This document shows positions 33,156 through 45,535 of a stretch of 64,000 bases of DNA, in pieces; position 1 is the stretch's first letter, and each line of letters starts with the position of its first letter. Origin of the DNA: Actinomycetes bacterium. Lineage in GTDB: Bacteria; Actinomycetota; Actinomycetes; Mycobacteriales; Mycobacteriaceae. A program made the position numbers and the translations under genes. Below the pieces are notes generated by a model. That model saw only the letters and a list, made by a program, of their open reading frames with translations. It searched no databases and had not been told where the DNA came from. The stretch spans positions 37,407 through 101,406 of the forward strand of contig JAKOYE010000092.1 in assembly GCA_029780675.1 (NCBI GenBank). The letters run 5' to 3'.

Positions 33156-33191
33156 GTCTGAGGCGCAGGCACCCACTCCCGGGAGGAAGCA

Positions 33192-36208
<3,017 letters not shown>

Positions 36209-36214
36209 CCGCCG

Positions 36215-36781
36215 ATGTCGGACGGCGCCATCGATCCGCGGGTCTTCCGCCAGGTACTCGGACAGTTCTGCACCGGCATCACCATCATCACCACCACTCA
36301 CGCCGAGGTGCCCAGCGGCTTCGCCTGCCAGTCCTTCGCCGCGTTGTCGCTGGACCCGCCACTGGTGCTGTTCTGTCCCACCAAGATGTCGCGGTCCTGG
36401 CAGGCGATCGAGGCCAGCGGGAAGTTCTGCGTCAACATCCTCACCGAGGGCCAACGCGACACCTGTGTCCGGTTCGGGTCGAGGGAACCGGACAAGTTCG
36501 CCGGCGTCGACTGGCACCCGTCCCCGTTGGGTTCGCCGGTCCTGGACCATTCGCTGGCCCATATCGACTGCACGGTGCACTCGGTGCACGACGGTGGAGA
36601 TCACTTCGTGGTGTTCGGTCGGGTGCATTCGCTGTCCGAACTGCCGACCGTGCCGCCGCGGCCGCTGCTCTTCTACCGCGGCGAATACACCGGGATCGAA
36701 CCGGAGAAGAACACCCCGGCGCAGTGGCGCGACGATCTGGAGGCCTTCCTCACCACCACCACTCCCGACACCTGGCTGTGA
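36215..36781 (+). CDS. hsaB: 3-HSA hydroxylase flavin reductase component
   Basis: FRQVLGQFCTGITIITTTHAEVPSGFACQSFAALSLDPPLVLFCPTKMSRSW. Confidence 0.94.
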   Translation: MSDGAIDPRVFRQVLGQFCTGITIITTTHAEVPSGFACQSFAALSLDPPLVLFCPTKMSRSWQAIEASGKFCVNILTEGQRDTCVRFGSREPDKFAGVDWHPSPLGSPVLDHSLAHIDCTVHSVHDGGDHFVVFGRVHSLSELPTVPPRPLLFYRGEYTGIEPEKNTPAQWRDDLEAFLTTTTPDTWL

Positions 36782-36815
36782 TCGGCTGCCGCGATCGGAC
36801 ATGCGTTCGTACGCA

Positions 36816-37604
36816 TCAGCGTTCGGTGACGCTACTGCCCGTCTGATCGTCGATGAAGGCGACGATCGTCGCCGCGACCTGGCGGTGGGCGATGTCGTTG
36901 AGTACGTCATGGCGGCACCCGGCAAACTCGACGTAACGCAGCGCCGGAATCTGCCCGGCGTAGGCGCGCACCGCCCCCGGATCGGCGATCGGGTCGACCT
37001 CACCATGCACGGCCAGGGTCGGCACGGTCAGCGCGGGAAGCTCCGCCCCGAGACGATCCCAGGCCCAGTCCAGTTCGCGGGTGAGCGTGCGGCCGTCGGC
37101 AGTGGTGAATGCCAGCGGATCGTTCTCGATGCAGTCGAGATAGAACGGGTCACCGGAGAGCCCGCGGACGTCGAGATTCATGGTGGTGTTGAGATCGAGC
37201 ATCTCGGCGATCGGCACCAGCGGCGCTCCGGAGATCACCGCGGCCCGATACCGGCCGGGGGCCGCCAGCAGGCGGAACAACGTCACCACCGCACCCCACG
37301 AATGTCCCTGCGCGACAAGTGGTATCCCAGGTGACTCGCGCTCGGCGAGGTCGGTGAGAGCCTCCGCGAGGGCCGCGCATTCCGCAATGGTCCCCAACTG
37401 TCCCCGCTCTCCCGGGGACAGGCCGTGGCCGAACTGATCCACCGCCCACAGGTCGATCCCGGCGGCGTTGAGCGCGAAACCGTACCGGTGATAGAGGCCG
37501 GCGTGTTCCCCGAAGCCGTGCAGAAACACCACGGCTGCTCGGGGTTCGTCGCATGCCCAATGTTGGTAGTACACCGGGCCACGGTCATGGGAGAGGAAAG
37601 GCAC
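36816..37604 (-). CDS. alpha/beta hydrolase, monoacylglycerol lipase-like
   Basis: VVFLHGFGEHAGLYHRYGFALNAAGIDLWAVDQFGHGLSPGERG, GHSWGA nucleophile motif; start inferred. Confidence 0.82.
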   Translation of the reverse strand: MPFLSHDRGPVYYQHWACDEPRAAVVFLHGFGEHAGLYHRYGFALNAAGIDLWAVDQFGHGLSPGERGQLGTIAECAALAEALTDLAERESPGIPLVAQGHSWGAVVTLFRLLAAPGRYRAAVISGAPLVPIAEMLDLNTTMNLDVRGLSGDPFYLDCIENDPLAFTTADGRTLTRELDWAWDRLGAELPALTVPTLAVHGEVDPIADPGAVRAYAGQIPALRYVEFAGCRHDVLNDIAHRQVAATIVAFIDDQTGSSVTER

Positions 37605-37666
37605 ACCCCAACTGCACCAGGTTGACGTCCCGGTGACAAGCGGATCTGCGGTGCCGCCGACGGCGT

Positions 37667-38833
37667 TCAGGACCGCAGCCAGGACCCCAACCGACGCAGG
37701 GCCTCCTCGATATCCGTGGTCGGCCCGGCGAAGGACAGTCGGACGAACGATCCACCCCGAACCGGGTCGAAGTCGACGCCCGGGGCTATCGCCAACCCGG
37801 TGGCGGCCAGCAGGTCCTCGCACCATTGCAGCGAATCGGCGGTGAAGTCGGAGACGTCGGCGTAGGCGTAGAACGCCCCGTCGGCCGGCGCCAGCCGGTT
37901 GAGGCCGAGATCGCGCAGACCTGAGGTCAGAAGCTCACGGTTACGGGCGTAGTGCCGCAGGTGCCCGTCGGCCTCGGCGATGGCATCCGGCGTGAACGCC
38001 GCGACGGCGGCGAACTGCGGCAGAACCGGCGGACAGATGGTGAAGTTGCCGGTCAGACGGTCCACCGCGCGGCGCAGTGCCGACGGCACCAGCATCCAGC
38101 CGAGCCGCCACCCCGTCATCGCAAAGTACTTCGAGAAGCTGTTCACCACCACCGCGTCGCGGGAGGTCTCCCAGGCGCACGCCGTCGGCGGAGCGCCCGG
38201 ATACACCAGGCCGTGGTAGACCTCATCGCTGATCAGGCGCACCCCCCGGGCATCGCACCAGCGGGCGATCGCAGCCATCTCCTGCGGATCAATGATCGTC
38301 CCGGTGGGGTTGGCCGGGCTGGCGACGATCACCCCCTGCACCGGCGGGTCGATCTCGGCGAGCATGTCCACCGTCGGCTGGAACCGCGTCTGCGGCCCGC
38401 ATTCGATCTCGACGACCTCACAGCCCAGCGCGGACAGGATGTTCCGGTAGCAGGGATAGCCGGGGCTGGCCAGCGCGACCCGGTCCCCGGCGTCGAAAGA
38501 GGCCAGGAAGGCCAGCAGGAAGCCGCCGGAAGACCCCGTCGTCAGCACGACGTCATCGACCCCGACCTCGATCCGGTAGCGGTCGGCGTAGGAAGCCGCG
38601 ATCGCCGAGCGCAGCTCAGGGATTCCCAGGGCGACGGTGTAGCCGAGGTTGTCGCGTTCGAGTGCCGCCGCGGCAGCGGCCCGGACGGCCGCGGGGGCAC
38701 CGGCGCCCGGTTGCCCCGCGGACAGGTTGACCAGATCACCGTGGGTGCGCTGGCGCTCGGCAGCCGCCAGCCAGACGTCCATGACGTAGAAGGGTGGGAT
38801 ACCCGCCCGCAGCGCGACGCGATCGTTCACCAC
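37667..38833 (-). CDS. aspB: PLP-dependent aminotransferase (AspB/Rv3565-like)
   Basis: ASPANPTGTIIDPQEMA, NSFSKYFAMTGWRLGWM lysine motif. Confidence 0.9.
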   Translation of the reverse strand: MVNDRVALRAGIPPFYVMDVWLAAAERQRTHGDLVNLSAGQPGAGAPAAVRAAAAAALERDNLGYTVALGIPELRSAIAASYADRYRIEVGVDDVVLTTGSSGGFLLAFLASFDAGDRVALASPGYPCYRNILSALGCEVVEIECGPQTRFQPTVDMLAEIDPPVQGVIVASPANPTGTIIDPQEMAAIARWCDARGVRLISDEVYHGLVYPGAPPTACAWETSRDAVVVNSFSKYFAMTGWRLGWMLVPSALRRAVDRLTGNFTICPPVLPQFAAVAAFTPDAIAEADGHLRHYARNRELLTSGLRDLGLNRLAPADGAFYAYADVSDFTADSLQWCEDLLAATGLAIAPGVDFDPVRGGSFVRLSFAGPTTDIEEALRRLGSWLRS

Positions 38834-38861
38834 TGTGACGCTAGCCTCCCCGCGAACTCCG

Positions 38862-39803
38862 TTACAGCGCCTGGCTTTCTAGGCTTCGCAGGACGTCGGT
38901 GGGCGCGGCCAGCAGCCGGGCGCTGGAATGGGCCCTCTTGAAGTAGAGCTGGATATCGTGCTCCCAGGTGATCGCGATCCCGCCGTGCATCTGGATCGCC
39001 TCGCCCGCCACGGCGCAGAACGCCTCGGTGGCGGCGAGCCGGGCCAGTGCGGCGGTGGTCGGGCCGGGGGCGTCAACCGCGTCCCCGACTGCCGCGCGGG
39101 CGGTCTGCACCGACACGTACAGATCGGCCAGGCGGTGTTTGAGCGCCTGGAAACTGCCGATGGGCCGGCCGAACTGCACCCGCTGCTTGGTGTAGTCCAC
39201 GGTCAGCTGGAGGCAGCGTGCCGCCGCCCCGATCTGTTCGGCCGCGAGCAGGATGGCGGCGGTATCGGCCAGGCCGGGATCGCGGCCGATCACCTCGGTC
39301 TGCCCGGGCCGCAGCCGGGCCAGCCGCCGGGTGGGGTCCAGTGGCACCAGTGGTTCGGCCTCCACCTGCGTCCAGCGTTCGATCCGGCCGTCCCGAACCG
39401 CGATGACGACGTCGGCGGCGTCGCCGTGGATGACGTGGTCGGGATCGAAAACCACGGCCCCGATGGAGGTTCCACCGGCCAGGGCGGCCAGCGCGTCGGC
39501 ATCCGGTTGATCGGCGGCCAGCAGCGCCAACTCCGCCAGGGTGCTGCCCCACAGCGGAGTGGGTGCCAGGGCGCGGCCCAACTCCTCGAAAACGACTGCG
39601 GCGTCACCCAGTTGACCCCCGGCACCGCCGAGTTCCTCGGGAACGACGAGCGCCGTCGCACCCACCTGATCGCAGAGCAGCGCCCACAGGGATTCGTCGT
39701 AGCCGCAATCGGAAGCCATCGCGCGGCGCACCGCCTGGGACGACGCGTACCGGTCGACAAGCGAGGCGACGGTCTGACGCAGCATCTCGCGTTCCGCGCT
39801 CAC
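38862..39803 (-). CDS. fadE33: Acyl-CoA dehydrogenase (FadE33-like)
   Basis: ACAD C-terminal motif FGRPIGSFQALKHRLADLYV, QMHGGIAITWEHDIQLYFKRAHSS; order fadE33-32-31-fadD3. Confidence 0.82.
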   Translation of the reverse strand: MSAEREMLRQTVASLVDRYASSQAVRRAMASDCGYDESLWALLCDQVGATALVVPEELGGAGGQLGDAAVVFEELGRALAPTPLWGSTLAELALLAADQPDADALAALAGGTSIGAVVFDPDHVIHGDAADVVIAVRDGRIERWTQVEAEPLVPLDPTRRLARLRPGQTEVIGRDPGLADTAAILLAAEQIGAAARCLQLTVDYTKQRVQFGRPIGSFQALKHRLADLYVSVQTARAAVGDAVDAPGPTTAALARLAATEAFCAVAGEAIQMHGGIAITWEHDIQLYFKRAHSSARLLAAPTDVLRSLESQAL

Positions 39804-40774
39804 CGGTGCGCCCCCTCACCGGTCAGCGACGCCAGCACCCGCCGTCGGTGCGTGGCGGGAGAGCCCCACGCCGAGTGCAGCGCCTGAACGCGTAAAAGCC
39901 AGTGGCTCAGATCATGTTCGGCGGTGTAGCCGATCGCCCCATGGGTCTGCAGGGCGACGCGCGCCGCGAGAAGCCCGGCCTCGGCGGCGGCCGCCTGGGC
40001 GGCACTGACGTTTCGCGGTGCGTCCGGGGAGCCATCGGCCAGGGACAACGCCGCCCCGTAGACCAGCGGGCGGGCCAAATCCACGGCGATGTGCACGTCG
40101 GCCAGCGCGTGCTTGATCGCCTGGTACGAGCCGATCGGCCGACCGAACTGACTGCGCTGCCGGGCGTAGTGCACCGCCATGTCCAGCATCGCCTGACCCG
40201 CCCCGATGAGCTGCGCGGCGGTGGCGAGCACCCCGACGTCGAAGGCAAGGCCGACGGCGGCCGGGCGGGGCGCACCCTCCGCGGTGACCTCGAAGAGTCG
40301 GCGGGTCGGATCCACCGACGAGTGCCCGGCACCAGCCTCAGCGTCACAGACCGCCCCGTCGGCGGCCACCAGCACCAGATCCGCGACGTCTGCGCCGACC
40401 GCCCGTGGCACGTCGGGCGGCATTGCCACCGTCGCGATCAGGTTCCCGGAAGCCAGCGCAGCCACCCGGTCGTCCCCCGCGAGCAGTACCGGCGCGACGG
40501 CGATGGACTCGGTCACCGGACCCGGCACGCACCAGCGGCCGAGCCGCTCGCAGGCCACCACCAGGTCCACCGGGTGTGCCCCCAGACCGCCGAACTCCTC
40601 CGGAACGGACAGTGCGGTGACCCCGAGGTCGGCCAACCGGGACCACACCGCCAGGCCGGGACGGGTGTCACCCTGTGCCCACATCCGAAGCGCCGCAGGG
40701 ATATCCGCGGTGCCCATCGCGGCGTCGATGCTGGCGGCGAAGTCCCGCTGTTCGGCGGCGAGGGTGAACTTCAT
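39800..40774 (-). CDS. fadE32: Acyl-CoA dehydrogenase (FadE32-like)
   Basis: QRSQFGRPIGSYQAIKHALADVHIAVDLA, QTHGAIGYTAEHDLSHWLLR; start ATG at 40774. Confidence 0.82.
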   Translation of the reverse strand: MKFTLAAEQRDFAASIDAAMGTADIPAALRMWAQGDTRPGLAVWSRLADLGVTALSVPEEFGGLGAHPVDLVVACERLGRWCVPGPVTESIAVAPVLLAGDDRVAALASGNLIATVAMPPDVPRAVGADVADLVLVAADGAVCDAEAGAGHSSVDPTRRLFEVTAEGAPRPAAVGLAFDVGVLATAAQLIGAGQAMLDMAVHYARQRSQFGRPIGSYQAIKHALADVHIAVDLARPLVYGAALSLADGSPDAPRNVSAAQAAAAEAGLLAARVALQTHGAIGYTAEHDLSHWLLRVQALHSAWGSPATHRRRVLASLTGEGAHR

Positions 40775-41904
40775 CGGGGTTCCCTCGGCAGGCCGAGCAG
40801 ACGTTCGGCGATGATGTTTCGCTGCACCTCGTTGGTGCCGGCGTAGATCGGGCCGCCGAGCGCGAACAGCAGGCCGTCGGTCCACGGGTCGATCAGTTCC
40901 GCCGCGGCCCCGCGTAATTCGCAGGCCGTTTGGTGCAGTGCGACGTCGAGATCCGACCAGAACACCTTGGTCACCGAGGATTCGGCACCCAGTTCGCCGC
41001 CGTCGGCCAGCCTGGTGACCGTGCCGAAGGTGTGGAGCCGATAGGCCTGCGCCTTGATCCAGGCGTCGGCCACCCGGTCGGTGTAGGCGGGGTCCGAGCC
41101 CGTCTCGTGCCACAGCCGCACCAGGCGCTCGGCCGGAGCGACGAACCGCGCCGGGCTGCGCAGCGACATACCGCGCTCATTGCTCGCCGTGCTCATGGCC
41201 GCCCGCCAGCCCTCGCCCGGGACGCCGATGACATCGGCGTCGGGGACGAAGACGTTGTCGCAGAAGATCTCCCCGAAACCGGCCGCCCCGCCGAGTTGGG
41301 TGATCGGCCGCACCGTCACACCCTCGGCATCGAGGTCGAACATCAGATACGTCAGACCCCGGTGCCGTTGCGCCGACGGATCCGAACGGAACAAGCCGAA
41401 CGCCCGGTCGCCGAATGGCGCTCGGCTGCTCCAGATCTTCTGTCCGTTGAGCAGCCAGCCACCATCGGTTCGGGTGGCCGTCGAGCGCAGCGACGCCAGG
41501 TCGCTGCCGGCTTCCGGCTCCGACCATGCCTGGGCCCAGATCTGTTCGCCGGAGGCCATTTTCGGCAGGATGCGCTCCCGTTGCTCCTCGGTGCCGTGGG
41601 CGAACAGGGTGGGGGCGAGCATCGAGGTCCCGTTGGCGCTGGCCCGCCCAGGGGCGCCGGCCCGGAAGTACTCCTCCTCGAACACCACCCACTGCAGCAG
41701 CGTGGCGTCCCGGCCGCCGTACTTCCCCGGCCAGGCGATCACCGACAGACGGGCGTCGAACAGCACCCGGTCCCAGTGCCGGTGCTGTTCGAAACCCTCC
41801 GCGGTGTCATAGGACTTGGTCGGGAAGTGCCGTGTGTTGGCGGCGAGGAAGTCGCGCACCTCGTCCCGGAATGCGCAGGTCGCCTCGTCGTAGTCGAGAT
41901 TCAC
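40771..41904 (-). CDS. fadE31: Acyl-CoA dehydrogenase (FadE31-like)
   Basis: QAWSEPEAGSDLASLRSTATRTDGGWLLNGQKIWSS, GTNEVQRNIIAERLLGLPRE. Confidence 0.85.
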   Translation of the reverse strand: MNLDYDEATCAFRDEVRDFLAANTRHFPTKSYDTAEGFEQHRHWDRVLFDARLSVIAWPGKYGGRDATLLQWVVFEEEYFRAGAPGRASANGTSMLAPTLFAHGTEEQRERILPKMASGEQIWAQAWSEPEAGSDLASLRSTATRTDGGWLLNGQKIWSSRAPFGDRAFGLFRSDPSAQRHRGLTYLMFDLDAEGVTVRPITQLGGAAGFGEIFCDNVFVPDADVIGVPGEGWRAAMSTASNERGMSLRSPARFVAPAERLVRLWHETGSDPAYTDRVADAWIKAQAYRLHTFGTVTRLADGGELGAESSVTKVFWSDLDVALHQTACELRGAAAELIDPWTDGLLFALGGPIYAGTNEVQRNIIAERLLGLPREPR

Positions 41905-43445
41905 CCGGCCGTCTCCCGCAACACGGGTTTGACGACCTTGCCGGCGGCATTGCGGGGGAGTTCGGCGAGGAACACCACCGTCCGCGGAATCTTGAAGTTG
42001 GCCAGGTGTTTCCGGGTGTGGGAGATGACGGTCGTGTCATCGAGGTCGGCACCTGGGCGAGCCACCACGAACGCCCGACCCACTTCGCCGAGTCGTTCGT
42101 CGGGCACGCCGATCACCGCCGCATCGGCCACCCCGGGCAGTCGGGCGAGTACCTGTTCCACCTCGGCGGGGTAGACGTTGAATCCGCCGCAGATGTACAT
42201 GTCCTTCAGGCGGTCGGTGATCGTCAGGTTCCCGGCCGCGTCCACGGTGCCGATATCGCCGGTGTGCAGCCAGCCGTCTGCATCGATCGCAGCGGCGGTG
42301 GCGGCCGGGTCGTCGAGATAGCCGAGCATGACGTTCTCCCCGCGCAGCAGCACCTCGCCCGCTTCTCCGTCGTCGGGTGAGTCGATCCGCAGTTCGAACC
42401 CGGCGATCGGCCGGCCGCACGTGGTGGCCACCGTGACCGGGTCGTCGTCGGTGCGGCACATGGTGCCGAACCCGCTGGCCTCGGTGAGCCCGTAGGCGGT
42501 CAGGACGATGTCGAAGTCGAGTTCGCTCTGCATGCGTTCGATCAGGACCACCGGCACCGTGGCCGCACCCGTGACCGCGAACCGCAACGACGTGAGATTG
42601 AAATCCCGGCGGGACGGGTGGTCGAGGATCGTCTGGTAGATCGTCGGGGGGCCGGGCAGCACGGTGATCCGGTGCTCCTGCACGGCGCGCATCGCCCGCT
42701 CCGGGTCGAAGGTCAGCTGCGGGACGAGGGTGGCTCCGGTCTGCAGGCAGGCCAGAATCCCGGCCTTGTAGCCGAAATTGTGGAAGAACGGATTGATGCA
42801 CAGATAGCGGTCGGAACTGGTCAGCTCGCCGCACTCGGCCCAGGACGCGGACGCCGACAGGGACTGCCGGTGCGCGCACAGCACCCCCTTGCTACGACCG
42901 GTCGTGCCGGAGGTGAACAGGATGTCGGCGACGTCGTCGGGTTGTACTGCCGCCGCTCGGGCGTCGATGTCCCCCGGCGGAATCTGCGGCCCGCCGAGGA
43001 ACGCGTCCCAGGTGCCGTCCGCGGCGTCGACCGGGATCCGCACGATGTGACGCAACGCCGGCAGTGCACGCCGGTCCAGTTCGGCGACGCGATCGGCGCC
43101 CAGGAATCGGCCCGCACCGAACAGCAGTGGCGCCCTGGTGCGGGCCAGGATGTCGGTCGCCTCCTCGGCGGTGTAGCGGGTGTTCAACGGCACCAGCACC
43201 GCGCCGGCGTAGTGCGTCGCCAGGCATGCGACCACCCAGTGCCAGGTATTGGGCGACCAGATCGCCACCCGATCCCCTGGGGCGACACCCGCGCCGGCGA
43301 TCGCGGCGGCGGCCCGGCGGACCTCGGCGCGCAGTTCGGCGAAGCTCAAGGAGCGGTCCGGGGTGACCAGTGCGGGATGATCGGCGAGGTCGAGTGCCAT
43401 CCGGTCGAGTACCGCCGGGGTGGTGAGCCGGCCGCGCGCAGTCAT
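41901..43445 (-). CDS. fadD3: HIP-CoA ligase, FadD3-type acyl-CoA synthetase
   Basis: ILFTSGTTGRSKGVLCAHRQ AMP-binding motif, TGDIGTVDAAGNLTITDRLKDMYICGGFNVYPAEVE; ATG 43445 chosen inside the over-long ORF. Confidence 0.9.
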   Translation of the reverse strand: MTARGRLTTPAVLDRMALDLADHPALVTPDRSLSFAELRAEVRRAAAAIAGAGVAPGDRVAIWSPNTWHWVVACLATHYAGAVLVPLNTRYTAEEATDILARTRAPLLFGAGRFLGADRVAELDRRALPALRHIVRIPVDAADGTWDAFLGGPQIPPGDIDARAAAVQPDDVADILFTSGTTGRSKGVLCAHRQSLSASASWAECGELTSSDRYLCINPFFHNFGYKAGILACLQTGATLVPQLTFDPERAMRAVQEHRITVLPGPPTIYQTILDHPSRRDFNLTSLRFAVTGAATVPVVLIERMQSELDFDIVLTAYGLTEASGFGTMCRTDDDPVTVATTCGRPIAGFELRIDSPDDGEAGEVLLRGENVMLGYLDDPAATAAAIDADGWLHTGDIGTVDAAGNLTITDRLKDMYICGGFNVYPAEVEQVLARLPGVADAAVIGVPDERLGEVGRAFVVARPGADLDDTTVISHTRKHLANFKIPRTVVFLAELPRNAAGKVVKPVLRETAG

Positions 43446-43517
43446 CGCCGCTCCCTGTGCACGATGCCCGATCCGAACGCCGTGATGCGTGTGGCGAGTC
43501 CTCGAGCGAGTCAACAA

Positions 43518-43531
43518 AGCAAGTGCTTGGT
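43518..43531. promoter_or_regulatory. KstR2 box between fadD3 and fadE30
   Basis: AGCAAGTGCTTGGT matches ANCAAGNNCTTGNT. Confidence 0.85.
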
Positions 43532-43547
43532 AGGTTAGCCTACGACG

Positions 43548-44747
43548 GTGATCACGGTCGAGGAGTTCCGGGCGGAGGTCCGGGATTGGCTGGCCGGAAA
43601 CCTGGTCGGCGAATTCGCCCGTCTCAAAGGCCTCGGCGGTCCGGGTCGGGAGCACGAGGCGTTTCCCGAGCGGTTGGCGTGGAACCGTCATCTGGCCGCC
43701 GCAGGGCTGACCTGCCTGGGCTGGCCGGTCGAGCACGGCGGTCGGGGGCTTTCGGTCGCTCACCGGGTGGCGTTCTACGAGGAGTACGCCCGCGCAGACG
43801 CGCCGGACAAGGTGAACCACCTCGGCGAGGAACTCGTCGGCCCGACGCTCATCGCCTTCGGAACCCCCGAACAACAGCAGCGGTTCCTGCCGTCCATCCG
43901 CGGCGTCACCGAGCTGTGGTGTCAGGGCTACTCCGAGCCGGGGGCGGGTAGCGACCTGGCCAACGTCGCCACATCGGCGGTTCTCACCGATGGCCAGTGG
44001 ATCCTCAACGGACAGAAGGTCTGGACGTCGCTGGCGCATTGGGCGCAGTGGTGCTTCGTGCTGGCCCGCTCGGAACCCGGATCCAGACGGCACGCGGGCC
44101 TGTCCTACCTGCTGGTCCCCCTCGACCAGCCCGGGGTCGAGATCCGCCCCATCGTCCAGCTCACTGGCGACTCGGAGTTCAACGAGGTCTTCTTCACCGA
44201 CGCCCAGACCGATGCCGACATGGTGGTGGGCGAGCCGGGCGACGGGTGGCGGGTGGCGATGGGCACCCTGGAGTTCGAGCGGGGCGTGTCCACGCTGGGC
44301 CAGCAGATCCGTTATGCCCGTGAGCTTTCCGGGCTGGTGGCGTTGGCGCGGCGTACCGGGGCCATTGACGATCCCGCCATTCGGGAACGGCTCACCCGGG
44401 CCTGGGTGGGACTGCAGGCCATGCGTTCCTATGCGCTGGCAACCATGGACGGTGACGGCCCGATGGACACGGACCGGACGGCCCGCCATTGGACCGGCGA
44501 CCTCGGCGCCGGCCGGGACAGTGTGTCCAAACTGCTGTGGGCGACCTGGCACCGCGATCTGGGCGAACTCGCCATGGCCATCAGGGGGGTCGACGGACTG
44601 GTCCTGCCAGACGGTGAGTTCGACGAATGGCAGCGGCTGTTCCTGTTCTCCCGCGCCGACACGATCTACGGCGGGTCCAACGAGATTCAGCGCAACATCA
44701 TCGCCGAGCGGGTACTCGGCCTGCCCCGGGAGGTTCGAGGTTCGTGA
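43548..44747 (+). CDS. fadE30: Acyl-CoA dehydrogenase (FadE30-like)
   Basis: GYSEPGAGSDLANVATSAVLTDGQWILNGQKVWTSLAHWAQWCFVLAR; YGGSNEIQRNIIAERVLGLPREVR. Confidence 0.88.
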   Translation: MITVEEFRAEVRDWLAGNLVGEFARLKGLGGPGREHEAFPERLAWNRHLAAAGLTCLGWPVEHGGRGLSVAHRVAFYEEYARADAPDKVNHLGEELVGPTLIAFGTPEQQQRFLPSIRGVTELWCQGYSEPGAGSDLANVATSAVLTDGQWILNGQKVWTSLAHWAQWCFVLARSEPGSRRHAGLSYLLVPLDQPGVEIRPIVQLTGDSEFNEVFFTDAQTDADMVVGEPGDGWRVAMGTLEFERGVSTLGQQIRYARELSGLVALARRTGAIDDPAIRERLTRAWVGLQAMRSYALATMDGDGPMDTDRTARHWTGDLGAGRDSVSKLLWATWHRDLGELAMAIRGVDGLVLPDGEFDEWQRLFLFSRADTIYGGSNEIQRNIIAERVLGLPREVRGS

Positions 44748-45535
44748 CGGCACTGAGTACCCCAACAGCCGAGATCGGCGGCCACGGACTGCTGGCCGGC
44801 AAGGTCGTCGTGGTGACCGCCGCGGCCGGAACCGGCATCGGCTCGGCGACCGCCCGCCGCGCTCTGCTCGAGGGCGCCGACGTGATGATCTCCGACCACC
44901 ACGAGCGCCGGTTGGCCGAGACCCGCGACGCGCTGACCGCACTGGGCCTCGGCCGGGTGGAGAGCGTGGTCTGCGATGTGACCTCGACCGCCCAGATCGA
45001 CGCCCTGGTGGATTCGACGACCGCCCGTCTCGACCGACTCGATGTGCTGGTCAACAACGCCGGACTGGGCGGGCAGACCGCGGTGGTGGATATGACGGAT
45101 GAGGAGTGGGACCGCGTCCTGAACGTGACGCTTACCTCCGTGATGCGGGCGACCCGCGCCGCGCTCACCTACTTCCGCGATGCCGGCCACGGCGGGTCGA
45201 TCGTCAACAACGCCAGCGTCCTGGGCTGGCGCGCCCAGCACTCCCAATCGCACTACGCGGCCGCCAAGGCCGGTGTGATGGCACTGACCCGATGCAGCGC
45301 CGTCGAGGCCGTCGAGTACGGCGTGCGGATCAACGCCGTCTCGCCCAGCATCGCCCGACATCGGTTCCTGGAGAAGACGAGTTCCGCCGAACTTCTGGAC
45401 CGGTTGTCGTCGAACGAGGCGTTCGGCCGGGCGGCCGAACCGTGGGAGGTGGCGGCGACCATCGCGTTCCTCGCCAGCGACTACGCCAGCTATCTCACCG
45501 GCGAGGTGATCTCGGTGTCGAGCCAGCACCCATGA
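44744..45535 (+). CDS. SDR-family oxidoreductase (Rv3559c-like)
   Basis: VVVVTAAAGTGIGSATARRALLEGADV, VNNAGLGG, YAAAKAGVMALTR; GTG start 44744 overlaps the fadE30 stop. Confidence 0.88.
   Translation: MTALSTPTAEIGGHGLLAGKVVVVTAAAGTGIGSATARRALLEGADVMISDHHERRLAETRDALTALGLGRVESVVCDVTSTAQIDALVDSTTARLDRLDVLVNNAGLGGQTAVVDMTDEEWDRVLNVTLTSVMRATRAALTYFRDAGHGGSIVNNASVLGWRAQHSQSHYAAAKAGVMALTRCSAVEAVEYGVRINAVSPSIARHRFLEKTSSAELLDRLSSNEAFGRAAEPWEVAATIAFLASDYASYLTGEVISVSSQHP

Noticed and set aside
38862-41904. Three adjacent ACAD genes as a novel expansion
   Set aside because: Matches the known fadE33-fadE32-fadE31 arrangement next to fadD3 in mycobacteria.
41901-44942. 1013-aa minus-strand ORF in the track
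   Set aside because: Only 41901-43445 encodes FadD3; the upstream part is antisense to fadE30, an artefact of high-GC long open frames.
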